Assembly (NCBI GenBank): GCA_002308955.1
Contig: DBWJ01000080.1
Location: forward strand, 354 to 25,774
Origin: Lachnoclostridium sp. UBA1241
GTDB lineage: Bacteria > Bacillota > Clostridia > Lachnospirales > Lachnospiraceae
Length of the DNA: 25,421 nucleotides
Reading direction: 5' to 3'
The notes under the pieces are model-generated. The model was given only the letters and a program-made list of their open reading frames with translations, was not told where the DNA came from and made no database searches. The number at the start of each line of letters is the position of its first letter. Position 1 is the first letter of the stretch. The position numbers were made by a program, and so were the translations under genes. Shown piece after piece: positions 14,248 to 22,921 of this stretch.

Positions 14248-15705
14248 CCAGTAACATTTCACCCCGCTGATATTGCCCCATTCATGTTCATCGTTAGTAA
14301 GAAACAGTGACGCGGTAATCGTACCCTGATACAGCACGCCTTCTTCGGAATAGACGATAATCCTCAGGGTTCGGTCGTCATACTCCAAAAGCGCAAGCCG
14401 CTTTCCGTCATACGCCGCGGTTCCGTCCCTCCACTGGCGGGATGCGTAACCGGTCGTATGCATCCGGATGCCCCACTCGCCGTCCGGTTTCTTTCCGAGC
14501 ACGAAAGTCTCGGAATCATCTGCTTTCTTGTCAGTTCTTACAACCTGAAAAACGTAATAATCTTCCCCGGCAAATGTAACATAGGTGCTTCCCGCTTCTG
14601 CGAAATCACTCTCGTTTCCGAGCGGAATGTCCGCCTTCGTCTCTCCGGTTTCCGAACCAATCACGCGAACACGGATAACTCCGTCCGAGCAGTATACAAG
14701 AATCAGGTCCTCTCCGTTTCCGGTCAGACCGAGCCGGACAACTTTCTGCGTCGGGTCAAGCGGGTAGAAAATATCAATTCGGTCAACTGCGAAAAGCTCT
14801 GCTGTAGCGCCGTTCTGCTCTGCCGTATATATCGGCATACGGTAGATTCCGAATCCGCCGGGTATCAACGACGTATCCACAATGCTTCCGTCATCCGCCG
14901 TTACGTCAAATGTGAACCACATCGTCCTATCCGTCCACACTTTATAGATATTCGGACGGTAATGCGAATCCCCGACCCGGGTCCACCGGCTCGAATTCAG
15001 GTCGTAAACAAGTTCCCACGTATCGTTCGGAAGCACAGGAATCTTCAGAAAATCCGCGCAGGTCTTCAAGGCTTTTGAAGCCTCCTCCGCGCTGAGCGGA
15101 ACTGCGCCGCCCCACCAGCGGCCTTCCGCAATATTGGTATAGTTGAACCATGAAAAACCTTTGTCGTTCTCAAGTGTGCCCATGATTCCCTCAATCGGCA
15201 TCGGATAGCAACCATAAAAATCCGAAATCCGGATTTCCCCCGGCTGCCCTGCTTTCTTCCAGCGTTCCTGAAAGTCTTCCGATTGGAAGACATTCTCATA
15301 ATACACGGAAGAGCTCAACCAGCTTCGGATACCGAACGACATTCCGTCATAATTATTCATCCTGCGGATTTCCAAATCTTCGAAATACCGGCGTTCCTCT
15401 TCCGCGAAGTAAGCATCATCGGCAAGCACATGGCTGTACTCGTTCTTCGGACCTGCAGCGGTAAATGTAATCACATTTTTCGAAGCATACTTATCCGGCT
15501 TCATCTCCGCCTTCGTCGTATCCCGGTCATAAAGGCACGAGTCGAAAACGACGATGAGCCCCTCCGCGCCCGCGGAATCACCGGCAAGCGTCGCTTCCGA
15601 GATGGTTATTCGGTCCTCATTACATTTTACGTGAATTGCCGCGTAGGCGGATCCTACAAAGCACAGAAGCGCTATCACGACATATGCTATAAGATTCCGT
15701 TTCAT
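14242..15705 (-). CDS. Exported repeat/propeller-like protein, last gene of the ABC operon
   Basis: I cannot assign a named family. The 487-residue protein begins with a hydrophobic segment (about 5-22) ending AYA, either a cleavable signal or an anchor. The rest is beta-rich and resembles the protein at 16302-17690. Shared blocks include GFGIYRMPI/DGYGIYRIPY, then DIFYPLDP/TLFYPLPE, a SETGETKADIPLG-type turn and AYDGKRLALL/AYDGEGKLAIV. Such alternating hydrophobic blade-like repeats suggest a propeller outside the membrane. The ATG at 15705 has GGGGGG five bases upstream and shares one base with the stop of the preceding gene (TGATG), implying translational coupling; an ATG three bases earlier is also possible. 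Function unknown; a sensor or accessory subunit of the ABC system is inferred. Confidence 0.75.
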   Translation of the reverse strand: MKRNLIAYVVIALLCFVGSAYAAIHVKCNEDRITISEATLAGDSAGAEGLIVVFDSCLYDRDTTKAEMKPDKYASKNVITFTAAGPKNEYSHVLADDAYFAEEERRYFEDLEIRRMNNYDGMSFGIRSWLSSSVYYENVFQSEDFQERWKKAGQPGEIRISDFYGCYPMPIEGIMGTLENDKGFSWFNYTNIAEGRWWGGAVPLSAEEASKALKTCADFLKIPVLPNDTWELVYDLNSSRWTRVGDSHYRPNIYKVWTDRTMWFTFDVTADDGSIVDTSLIPGGFGIYRMPIYTAEQNGATAELFAVDRIDIFYPLDPTQKVVRLGLTGNGEDLILVYCSDGVIRVRVIGSETGETKADIPLGNESDFAEAGSTYVTFAGEDYYVFQVVRTDKKADDSETFVLGKKPDGEWGIRMHTTGYASRQWRDGTAAYDGKRLALLEYDDRTLRIIVYSEEGVLYQGTITASLFLTNDEHEWGNISGVKCYWK

Positions 15706-16283
15706 CATTTCCCCCCGATATACTTTTCTTTCCACGTCCGTCCGCACAGCGCGCAGATACATGCGCAGACGACGATAACCAGAATGTTTACCGGCCACTG
15801 CCATACGTTTTCAATCGGGAACACAATCCGATAATACCGTGTACTCCGTTCAATCAGTTTGAACATCTGCATGGCGCCGGCGCCGAATTGCCGCCCGTTT
15901 TCGTACCGGTTCAGAAGATAAATCAGAATAATCTCAATCTGCCAAAGAATAAGCAGCGCAATCCCGCAGACGACGCCGTCCCAGAAGATTACCGTTCCTT
16001 CCGAAACCCGGAGCCGCACGCGCGTATACCGGCTTTGATTCCGGCTTCGCCGGCAGCTAAATGCAAGCGAAAGGAATAACCCGGCCCATGTGACGAAGAA
16101 CGCAATGCCGAGACAGGACCCCATCTCCGTCATAAAAAGCCATGCCCCGTCGTCCGGGTGAGTGGCGCGTGATGCCGCCCATATAAAGACGAGGCTCAGT
16201 ACCGGAAGCAGAATCCAGAACAGAAGCATTCCCTTAATCTTCGTCGACACCGAAAGCGCAATTACCGACACATGTTTTTTCAC
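15705..16283 (-). CDS. ABC-2-like membrane protein, third of the operon
   Basis: This 192-residue protein has four predicted membrane helices (about 18-37, 55-76, 100-124, 163-180). It matches the larger permease at 18965-19777 around YTRVRLRV.....IFWDG....LLILWQIEIILIYLLNR, where that protein reads YTLDRLRI.....FLWDC....LFLMMWLVLIVLIYAAGR. It is therefore probably a membrane-spanning subunit of the same ABC-2 type transporter or a shortened paralogue. The start is a GTG at 16283 with GAGGGGG seven bases upstream. The gene begins 18 bases after the preceding stop and overlaps the next gene. Confidence 0.75.
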   Translation of the reverse strand: MKKHVSVIALSVSTKIKGMLLFWILLPVLSLVFIWAASRATHPDDGAWLFMTEMGSCLGIAFFVTWAGLFLSLAFSCRRSRNQSRYTRVRLRVSEGTVIFWDGVVCGIALLILWQIEIILIYLLNRYENGRQFGAGAMQMFKLIERSTRYYRIVFPIENVWQWPVNILVIVVCACICALCGRTWKEKYIGGK

Positions 16284-16301
16284 TGCTTTACCCCCTCTTT
16301 T

Positions 16302-17690
16302 TTATTCCCACTCCACCGTATACATATTTCCGCTGTAATATCCTTCGGTGAAAAGTGAAACCGAATCGGAAACCGAAAGACCCATCACATCGGTAAACTG
16401 TACTCCGTCCTTGGTAAGGATTGTCACGGACAGCTGCTCGGGATGATTATCGGAACAGTTGACTATTGCAAGTTTTCCCTCTCCGTCATAAGCATAGCGG
16501 GCACTCGCGTCATCCGGATGCAAAAGCTTCCATGCACTCATCGCGCGTTTGTACTCCGTGTTTAAGGCTCCGACAACCGGAATCTGCAGACGGTCCGCCC
16601 ACTGACCTTTTGCATCTCTCCCGATCACATGAAGGAAACCGTCGCCGTAAGCAACCATATAATCCGTCCTGAGATTTCCGCTTTGCAGGATACACCAATC
16701 CGCATCTCCCAAATCAAAAGAGGCAAGTTTCTCTGCTGTTTTCACATCAATTACCGTCAGGATAACCCTTTCGTTCTCCTCAGTCCGAAGAAACAGTGTC
16801 CCGGCATCCGCGGTAAGCGCCAGGCTGATAACATTGACATCCTCCGGCAGCGGATAAAACAGGGTGATTTCGTCAGCATCGGCTTCAATCTCCTTTTCAC
16901 CGTTTTTCTTCGTAATCCGGTAAGGAATGCGATAAATCCCATAGCCGTCCTTCAGGTTTGACATATCTACCGGGTTTCCGAATGCGGAACGGTTTTTTAC
17001 AAAAAAGAAAATCTCACTGTCATTTCCGACGCTCTGCAGATCATTGTAATCCGTTGTCGAATAGAAATCGCCGTTTCCCTCTGTAAACCCCTGCAATCGA
17101 TTCAAAAGATATGTCTCATTTTCAAGCACCGGGATAGGGAATCGTTTCTGAAGCGCCTCGTCACTCTTCCGGTTCTCCCTGTCGTACTCCTTCGTCAGGT
17201 AGTACCCGTCCTGCGGAATCCGGATTGACCAGGAAAGCGGATAGTATTCATAGTATTCCGAAAGATTTACGGCAACGGTACGTTCGTTGTCATAGGTCCT
17301 CAGCAGTTCTTCCAACAGGGGATAAATCTCGACACTTATGTAAAATCGCGGGCCGGTTGTTCCGGAATTCAGATAATCCTTCATTTCTTCTTCCTGCTCG
17401 CTTAAAAGCCCGGAGATCCGCTTCGTGCTTACAAGGAGTTCCCCGTTTTGATACCGGAATTCGCCCTCTGAGATCCAATACTCCGAAGAAGTGACGGATG
17501 TTCTTACATAATACTGTTTCGTAATCTTAAGCCCGTCCGCCGCATGCGCATCGCCTGCCTGTCCGCGCTGCCTGTAGGTGAACTCACCGGCATCCTTAAG
17601 AAGCGACGCGCAGGCATAACCCGCTGCCCCCAATAGCACGATACCCGTAAGAACCGTCACGAGGATCCATCGTACGCTGTAACGTTTCAT
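16302..17690 (-). CDS. Membrane-anchored exported repeat/propeller-like protein
   Basis: This 462-residue protein of unrecognised family has an N-terminal membrane segment (about 9-30) and a large beta-rich extracytoplasmic part. It is a paralogue of the protein at 14242-15705, sharing the GYGIYRIPY, LFYPLPEDVNVISLALT and AYDGEGKLAIV blocks, so the operon carries a duplicated module. Its start overlaps the ABC ATPase stop as ATGA (17687-17690), which implies translational coupling and fixes the start. Location and context suggest a surface domain working with the ABC-2 type membrane subunits; this is inference. Confidence 0.75.
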   Translation of the reverse strand: MKRYSVRWILVTVLTGIVLLGAAGYACASLLKDAGEFTYRQRGQAGDAHAADGLKITKQYYVRTSVTSSEYWISEGEFRYQNGELLVSTKRISGLLSEQEEEMKDYLNSGTTGPRFYISVEIYPLLEELLRTYDNERTVAVNLSEYYEYYPLSWSIRIPQDGYYLTKEYDRENRKSDEALQKRFPIPVLENETYLLNRLQGFTEGNGDFYSTTDYNDLQSVGNDSEIFFFVKNRSAFGNPVDMSNLKDGYGIYRIPYRITKKNGEKEIEADADEITLFYPLPEDVNVISLALTADAGTLFLRTEENERVILTVIDVKTAEKLASFDLGDADWCILQSGNLRTDYMVAYGDGFLHVIGRDAKGQWADRLQIPVVGALNTEYKRAMSAWKLLHPDDASARYAYDGEGKLAIVNCSDNHPEQLSVTILTKDGVQFTDVMGLSVSDSVSLFTEGYYSGNMYTVEWE

Positions 17691-18424
17691 ATGTCTTTCT
17701 CTCCCGTAATATCCGCAAGTGCCTTGCCCACACGGTCCGGCTGATAGCCATAGATCTCCTTCACATAGTCGGTAAGACTTTCCCCGTTTTCTTCAAGTGC
17801 CGCTACATCGCAGTCACCGATAATTTTCCCTTTATGAATCAATACCGCGCGCCCGACAAATCCGGAAACCTCCTCAATCAGGTGGGTCGAAAGCATGATC
17901 GTTTCATCCGGACGCAATATGCCGAGAAGCACCTTATAGAAGTCCTCGCGGTTGAATATATCATTTCCGGCGAAGGGCTCGTCTAAGAACACATAGTCCG
18001 CCCCCTGCGACAGCGCAAGGATAACTTCCATCTGGTTCTGCTGACCGGTCGACATCCGCTTCAGTTTGCGGTTTCTCGGCAGTTCGAAGAAATCCATCAG
18101 TCCGTTATAACGCTTCTCGTCAAAGGTATCAAAATGCTCACGGTAGAACTGCGCGTGTTCATCGGCGGTAAGGTCGCCGAAGAAGCTGTGCTCACACGTG
18201 CCGAATGATATCCTGCCGATATTCTTCCTGGTTATCGGATCACTGTCCAACAGAATCGTTCCCTGATAAGGAACAATACCTACGATACTCTTCATAAGAG
18301 TCGTCTTACCGGCTCCGTTCTCGCCGAACAGTCCGATGATCTCTCCCGGGTTAATTTTCAGATCCACATTGGCAAGCGCCACCGTATCGCGATATACTTT
18401 CGAAACATGAAATAATTCAATCAT
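17687..18424 (-). CDS. ABC transporter ATP-binding protein (ABC-2/YtrB-like)
   Basis: This is the cytoplasmic ATPase that should drive the membrane subunits encoded beside it. The 245 residues contain Walker A GENGAGKTT (34-42), a variant signature MSTGQQNQ (124-131) where most ABC ATPases have LSGGQ, Walker B YVFLDEP (144-150) and the switch His181 in STHLIEE. The Q-loop position appears to be Glu (GTCEHSFF). The start at 18424 overlaps the upstream stop as ATGA; GGAGG lies 11 bases before it. An ATG at 18442 in the same frame has no ribosome site. The sequence type and the neighbouring GntR gene recall YtrB of the Bacillus ytr operon. Substrate unknown. Confidence 0.93.
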   Translation of the reverse strand: MIELFHVSKVYRDTVALANVDLKINPGEIIGLFGENGAGKTTLMKSIVGIVPYQGTILLDSDPITRKNIGRISFGTCEHSFFGDLTADEHAQFYREHFDTFDEKRYNGLMDFFELPRNRKLKRMSTGQQNQMEVILALSQGADYVFLDEPFAGNDIFNREDFYKVLLGILRPDETIMLSTHLIEEVSGFVGRAVLIHKGKIIGDCDVAALEENGESLTDYVKEIYGYQPDRVGKALADITGEKDI

Positions 18425-18975
18425 AGCGTAAACAACCTCCATAGGTTAATCGTCCCATTTGCCGGCAGATACATCTCGGGCGTATACCGGTAATACAGAT
18501 ATTTGCAATACAAAACCAATATTACTGCAATGATGATTGCCTCAACCGTCAGAATGATCGGAACCGTAAGGCAGCGGCGATGCATCTCGAAGCGGTCGGG
18601 AACGCGCTTCATCAGATAGACAGCGTGACTTTGGTAGTATACCCGGTAATAATATACGGCATATACGATGAATACCGTTACCGCGATAATCATCCACCAG
18701 AGAATCCCCTGAAGAAGCGTGTTCAGCTTTTCTATCTGCCTTCCCCCGTGAATGATCCCGCCTACCGGATACCCCAACTTATTCGTGAAGACAACGTTCT
18801 GATCAAAAAACCGATACAGTTGTGTCAGAAGCCGGTTTTTGTAAGAATAAAACGTAACAACCGACAGCCCCAGGGTAAAAATCTGTCCCAGAAGAAGCAT
18901 CACCCACGGGTTTTCTTTCGGAGGGGCTATTTGTGAAAAGAGTCTTCTTTGCGCTTTCTCACGCTTATTCCGCAT
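18421..18975 (-). CDS. ABC-2-like membrane protein, second of the operon
   Basis: The 184-residue protein has three predicted membrane helices (about 24-44, 88-110, 137-160) and a loop of about 40 residues between the first two. AVYLMKRVPDRFEMHRRCLTVP forms a charged segment before the last helix, a pattern seen in permease-like proteins of this kind of operon. It overlaps the preceding gene by 11 bases and the next by four, so all three are probably translated together. It is likely a membrane partner of the ABC ATPase; it is too short to be a complete ABC-2 permease. Confidence 0.75.
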   Translation of the reverse strand: MRNKREKAQRRLFSQIAPPKENPWVMLLLGQIFTLGLSVVTFYSYKNRLLTQLYRFFDQNVVFTNKLGYPVGGIIHGGRQIEKLNTLLQGILWWMIIAVTVFIVYAVYYYRVYYQSHAVYLMKRVPDRFEMHRRCLTVPIILTVEAIIIAVILVLYCKYLYYRYTPEMYLPANGTINLWRLFTL

Positions 18976-19777
18976 CGTCCTTCCCCTCCTTTCCGTTTCT
19001 TTCGTTCATCATTCTCAGGGACGCGAGAAATGTAAACGCTGTCACCGTCAGCGCAAGGACAAAACAGACAATCGCCTGAATCCGTCCGGGTCTTGCGTAG
19101 AAGAACGGAACCGAAATAAGAATCAATCCGAACCAGATTGCAATCCATCCCCTTTCGGATGACTCCCCGCATCGCAAAAAGCAGGCACACAGAATGCCGT
19201 AGCAGGTGAAATAGATAACATTTCGAACCCACAGGATCGGGAACCAAATCGGCACCAGTCCGCAGTATACCCGATTCAAAAGAATTGCCGTGGAAATGCC
19301 CTGCTTTCCCTGGCTGTAATCGGGCAGTGACTGAAAGATCCTTCCCGCTGCGTAAATCAGAACAATCAGTACCAGCCACATCATAAGGAACAGAATCGCG
19401 TTCGTTAAGCAGTCCCAAAGGAAGACATGCCGCTTTCCGATACGCAGCCGGTCAAGCGTGTATTCCGTCTTACTCTTTGAGAGGGTAGGAAGCAGGATGC
19501 AGACAGCCGTACAGCCCATCACACAGGCGAGGCACAGGATTGTAAGCACGACCGGGCACCAACCGGAATAAAAAGTATACTCGATTCGGCTTCCGTCCAT
19601 ATGGGCGCCCTGCATTTCGAGTTCCTCTACCAGTTCGTTGTGTTCCGCCTGTTTAACCGCCATCCGCTTCCCGACGCCCCAGAATAAAAGCAGTCCGAAC
19701 ATAAGCGTGCAGGCAAATACCACAAGCATCTTCGGAAGTTTCCGGCGAAGCATCAAAGCAAAAACCGATCTATTCAT
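18965..19777 (-). CDS. ABC-2-like permease, first of the operon
   Basis: This 270-residue protein has about six membrane helices, starting with one at 14-36, and an extracytoplasmic loop (about 37-72) rich in Glu. A short basic segment, KSKTEYTLDRLRIGKRHVF, lies on the cytoplasmic side before the third helix and would be a natural contact for the ATPase. The start at 19777 has GGAGG upstream and overlaps the end of the GntR gene by eight bases; a longer frame to 19837 lacks a ribosome site. Related in sequence to the protein at 15705-16283. Confidence 0.8.
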   Translation of the reverse strand: MNRSVFALMLRRKLPKMLVVFACTLMFGLLLFWGVGKRMAVKQAEHNELVEELEMQGAHMDGSRIEYTFYSGWCPVVLTILCLACVMGCTAVCILLPTLSKSKTEYTLDRLRIGKRHVFLWDCLTNAILFLMMWLVLIVLIYAAGRIFQSLPDYSQGKQGISTAILLNRVYCGLVPIWFPILWVRNVIYFTCYGILCACFLRCGESSERGWIAIWFGLILISVPFFYARPGRIQAIVCFVLALTVTAFTFLASLRMMNERNGKEGKDDAE

Positions 19778-20189
19778 GCTCTTCTCCCTCCCCGCTTCCC
19801 GCAGGCTCTTCTTCGCTCTCCTGCCAGTTTTCTTCAATCAGTCTGAGGGCTTCTTCACGGTCGATGCCCATCTGCCGTAAGGCCGATGTGATGCTTCGGA
19901 TATCGTCCTTAAGAAGTTCCTCCTTAAGGGCGTCGAGCTTCTGCGGGGTAAGCGTCATATTGCTTCCGGCGCCCGGCTGAGACGTGATCAGGCCTTCGTC
20001 CTCAAGCATACGAAACGCCTTCTGCACCGTATTCGGATTGATTCCCAAAAGCGCAGACAGCATCCGCCTTGACGGCAGCTCGTCCCCGTCCCGGATCGTG
20101 CCCGCTACCGCGCCTCTTTTGATAAACAAAAGAATCTGCTGGTAGATCGGCGTTCCCTCCGTTCCTCGAAATGTGTCAAATGAAATCAT
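19770..20189 (-). CDS. GntR family regulator, YtrA subfamily
   Basis: The 139 residues consist of an N-terminal winged helix-turn-helix (about 13-78; GTPIYQQI, ELPSRRMLSALLGINPNTVQKAFRMLEDEGLI) and a short C-terminal segment of about 60 residues. That shape is typical of YtrA-type regulators, which usually repress an adjacent ABC transporter operon. It is likely to bind the two 18-bp inverted repeats at the operon promoter and control its own expression. AGGAG lies seven bases before the ATG, and the gene begins 12 bases after the preceding stop. The very acidic Ser/Glu/Gly-rich C terminus (SEEEPAGSGEGEE) is notable. Confidence 0.93.
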   Translation of the reverse strand: MISFDTFRGTEGTPIYQQILLFIKRGAVAGTIRDGDELPSRRMLSALLGINPNTVQKAFRMLEDEGLITSQPGAGSNMTLTPQKLDALKEELLKDDIRSITSALRQMGIDREEALRLIEENWQESEEEPAGSGEGEEHE

Positions 20190-20201
20190 ATAGTCTCCTG
20201 T

Positions 20202-21650
20202 CTATCTGCCGGTTTCGGCAAGGTAGTTAGCGATATCACGGTTGGCGGCTTCGCAAAGCTCGTCGATGTAACCGGTACTGTTCTTAAACTCTTTCCAAAC
20301 CGTATTCACATCCCACTCCGGATTCAATATTTTCCCCGAATTATAGTCATCCGGATCCGATAAAACATACAGAGTATTCTCAAGAACGATAAAGGCATTC
20401 CTCAAGCTGTTACCCTTCTCCTGCTCCCTGCTTACAGCGTCCGCTTGTTCCATCCGAATTCCCGCTATGTCGCTCTTCGGCAGTGCCGACATAATCTCTT
20501 TTCTTAGCTCAATGGTATCCCTGTCAACCCCCGGGAACATACAGGTGAGTATATCCGGATCGGTATAGCAGACGGTAAGAATTCGAAATGCCAATTCCTT
20601 CTGCGTCGAGTTCACCGATATTCCGTACTTACCTTTTGCGTTATACTCCCACACACGACGGCTTATCAGGTATTCCCGATATCCTTCCGGAGCCTTGAAG
20701 GAACTGTCGCCGATCACGGCAATCATTCCTTCCGGCGTTTTCTTCTCATATTGAAGATTAACAAGCATACCTGATTTCAGATCATTGTACATTTCTAAGA
20801 GAAGATTCGGTATATCGCCCGATTTTACGGGATTCATCACAGTTTTACTTCCTTCGGAGTACGGAAGGCACAGCGCTGCGAAATTGTCATACCCCAGAAG
20901 GCCGAACAGAATATCACCGCTGTTCAGATCACGGATTCCGATTCGAAGGTTCGAATTGTCGATGGTATTATAAATAGCTTTTAAGGAAGCATATGTCCCG
21001 TCAAATATATCGAAATATTTTACATAGTCCGGATGGACGAAAAGCCGGGTTCCGTTATCAATCCGATATTCTTCAAACGCTCCGACGAAAGCCTTCGGAA
21101 TTACTTTTATTATACCATCCAGGGTAACCGATTTCCACTCCTCGTCCGTGTATGCTTCATAAAGGGCCTTCCCATCTTCCGACTCCAGGTATTCATTTAG
21201 CGTAACCAGTTTTGTATCAACAAAGCGCACTTGGGCATCCTGCTCCGTAAAGTTCCATGCGGACGTATAAAGAATATCTAACGGCATGCTTTTCTCAATA
21301 CGCTCCACCCACTGCGCATATTCCGTGCCCATCACGGTATCCGTTTTCACAAACTGAATCTGGCAGTCATAGCCTTTTTCATATAAGATCCGGTTAATCT
21401 CTCTGCAGTTTTCCTTCGAAACATCATTCATCCACGGATTTACCCAGGTAATGCAGTTCGTCGTCGGATATTCCGTGGGGTAAACGGTAACACTTCCTAT
21501 GTAAGCGCCGGGCGTATTCTCCCCGCCGGTTATTACGGCGGGACTCCCGCCTTCCGTCGGTGTCGGCTCCTGTTCCGCTTTCTTCTTTCCGCAGCCGGCC
21601 ATCAAAACAACAAGAGCAAGAAGCATCAGGGCCCACACATTTTTCTTCAT
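20202..21650 (-). CDS. Solute-binding-like lipoprotein
   Basis: This 482-residue lipoprotein has signal peptide and lipobox MAGC (lipidated Cys20), a Thr/Pro linker, and a body that resembles extracellular solute-binding proteins of the LipO/family 1 kind. The opening ITWVNPWMNDVSKENCREINRIL, the DILYTSAWNFTEQ segment, the central LLGYDNFAALCLPY and the ending with DPDILTCMFPG fit that group. It would sit on the outer face of the membrane. No importer permease of the sugar type accompanies it, so it may sense a ligand for the ABC-2 system. GGAGGAGG lies five bases before the ATG at 21650; the open frame extends to 21818 but without a signal peptide there. Starts 20 bases after the preceding gene. 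Confidence 0.8.
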   Translation of the reverse strand: MKKNVWALMLLALVVLMAGCGKKKAEQEPTPTEGGSPAVITGGENTPGAYIGSVTVYPTEYPTTNCITWVNPWMNDVSKENCREINRILYEKGYDCQIQFVKTDTVMGTEYAQWVERIEKSMPLDILYTSAWNFTEQDAQVRFVDTKLVTLNEYLESEDGKALYEAYTDEEWKSVTLDGIIKVIPKAFVGAFEEYRIDNGTRLFVHPDYVKYFDIFDGTYASLKAIYNTIDNSNLRIGIRDLNSGDILFGLLGYDNFAALCLPYSEGSKTVMNPVKSGDIPNLLLEMYNDLKSGMLVNLQYEKKTPEGMIAVIGDSSFKAPEGYREYLISRRVWEYNAKGKYGISVNSTQKELAFRILTVCYTDPDILTCMFPGVDRDTIELRKEIMSALPKSDIAGIRMEQADAVSREQEKGNSLRNAFIVLENTLYVLSDPDDYNSGKILNPEWDVNTVWKEFKNSTGYIDELCEAANRDIANYLAETGR

Positions 21651-21670
21651 AAAAACCTCCTCCCGATTTC

Positions 21671-22906
21671 TCAGTTTACAAGGAAAGGTACTGCATTTGA
21701 GAAATCGCCCTTCCAAAAATCCTCTGTGGGTACATATCCGCAATCCATTCCGAGGTCGGATTTTAACATTCCGTAGCAGCTCTCTTTGAGGATTGCCTGC
21801 GCTATGAACGAATCCCAAGGAAAGCTTACGCTTCTGACGATTTCTCCGCTCTTTTCATCAATCAAACGGTAATCCGTATTCCCGGTTTCTTTATTGTACG
21901 AACCGCATACAAACCCGGATTCGGTCCAGACCATATTGGGTGTAGGGAAATCATATCTTTGGAACCGCTCACCGTTATAGCGGTACAGTCCTACTCCTCC
22001 GTCCGCGTCCTCCATGGCGAAAGATTCCTTGCAGAAGCAGATCTCTCCCCATGTCTTTCGATTAAGAATCAGCCTGAGCTCCCCGCTGTTTGTATCATAA
22101 TCGTAAACTTCCATCAGTTTGCGGTCTTCCTTATCTTTCCAAAACTCGATATTCTCCTCATAGGAAAGATTCTCAGGTTCCTTAATTTCCTGATACAGAT
22201 AGCTGAAATACAGGTGTCCTTGGCGCATGTCATAGGAATACACATAAGCGTTATAGGTCTCTTTTCGGAATACTTCTCTGCCGGTTCCGTCCTTAAGATT
22301 CACCTGCCAGATTCCGCAATCCTGCGTTTCCTTCGGTGCTCCGACAATCCATTGCGTCTGTCCGCTTCCGTCCGTGGTTTCGACCATTTCATAAGGATTT
22401 TCCCAAATCACATAAAGATAATCGTCGGTGAAGAAAACCCGGTAACCGGCCCGGATATAGGACGGAATGCTTCCGATCTTCCGACGGTTTTCTCCCTTCT
22501 CATCGGCGCACATCACATCACCGCTATCCGAGAGGAAGTATAACCGGCCGTTCCGAAGCATCACCGCTCCGGAAAATGTATAAGCTATACAACTCTCCTT
22601 CGCCGTTCCGTCCGCAGATGCCACCGCTCTTTTATGCTCACAGCCGGGGTCAAAGCAGAATACCATATTCTGCCTGCTCTTGACATCAAACAGCTGCAGC
22701 CGTCCGGAACCGATGTTACTCGTATACAAAGCATACTCCTCGGTCAGAAACTGACTGCGGTAATCCATACTGTGATAGTTCACATCGTTCCCCTGCTCTG
22801 CTTCGGGCTCTGTCTTTCCCGTGCTCTTCTTCCCGCAGGCGGTCATGCATATCACGCAAACGGCAACGACCAATGTCATGCTTAGTTTTCGTATCACATT
22901 TTCCAT
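21671..22906 (-). CDS. Surface lipoprotein with Cys/His motif, paralogue B
   Basis: The 411-residue lipoprotein (lipobox MTAC, Cys24) is a paralogue of the first operon gene. After a linker it has YALYTSN, FCFDPGCEHK (82-92) and a Cys106 that gives the pattern Cys84-x4-Cys89-x-His91-x14-Cys106. The rest consists of blade-like repeats such as NGRLYFLSDSGDVMCAD and DDYLYVIWENP, suggesting a beta-propeller facing outward. Similar lipoproteins are common in Lachnospiraceae, and their function is not established. The start is 15 bases past the upstream stop, with a weak AAGGGTGAT site. What it binds is unknown. Confidence 0.8.
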   Translation of the reverse strand: MENVIRKLSMTLVVAVCVICMTACGKKSTGKTEPEAEQGNDVNYHSMDYRSQFLTEEYALYTSNIGSGRLQLFDVKSRQNMVFCFDPGCEHKRAVASADGTAKESCIAYTFSGAVMLRNGRLYFLSDSGDVMCADEKGENRRKIGSIPSYIRAGYRVFFTDDYLYVIWENPYEMVETTDGSGQTQWIVGAPKETQDCGIWQVNLKDGTGREVFRKETYNAYVYSYDMRQGHLYFSYLYQEIKEPENLSYEENIEFWKDKEDRKLMEVYDYDTNSGELRLILNRKTWGEICFCKESFAMEDADGGVGLYRYNGERFQRYDFPTPNMVWTESGFVCGSYNKETGNTDYRLIDEKSGEIVRSVSFPWDSFIAQAILKESCYGMLKSDLGMDCGYVPTEDFWKGDFSNAVPFLVN

Positions 22907-22921
22907 TCCATCACCCTTGTT

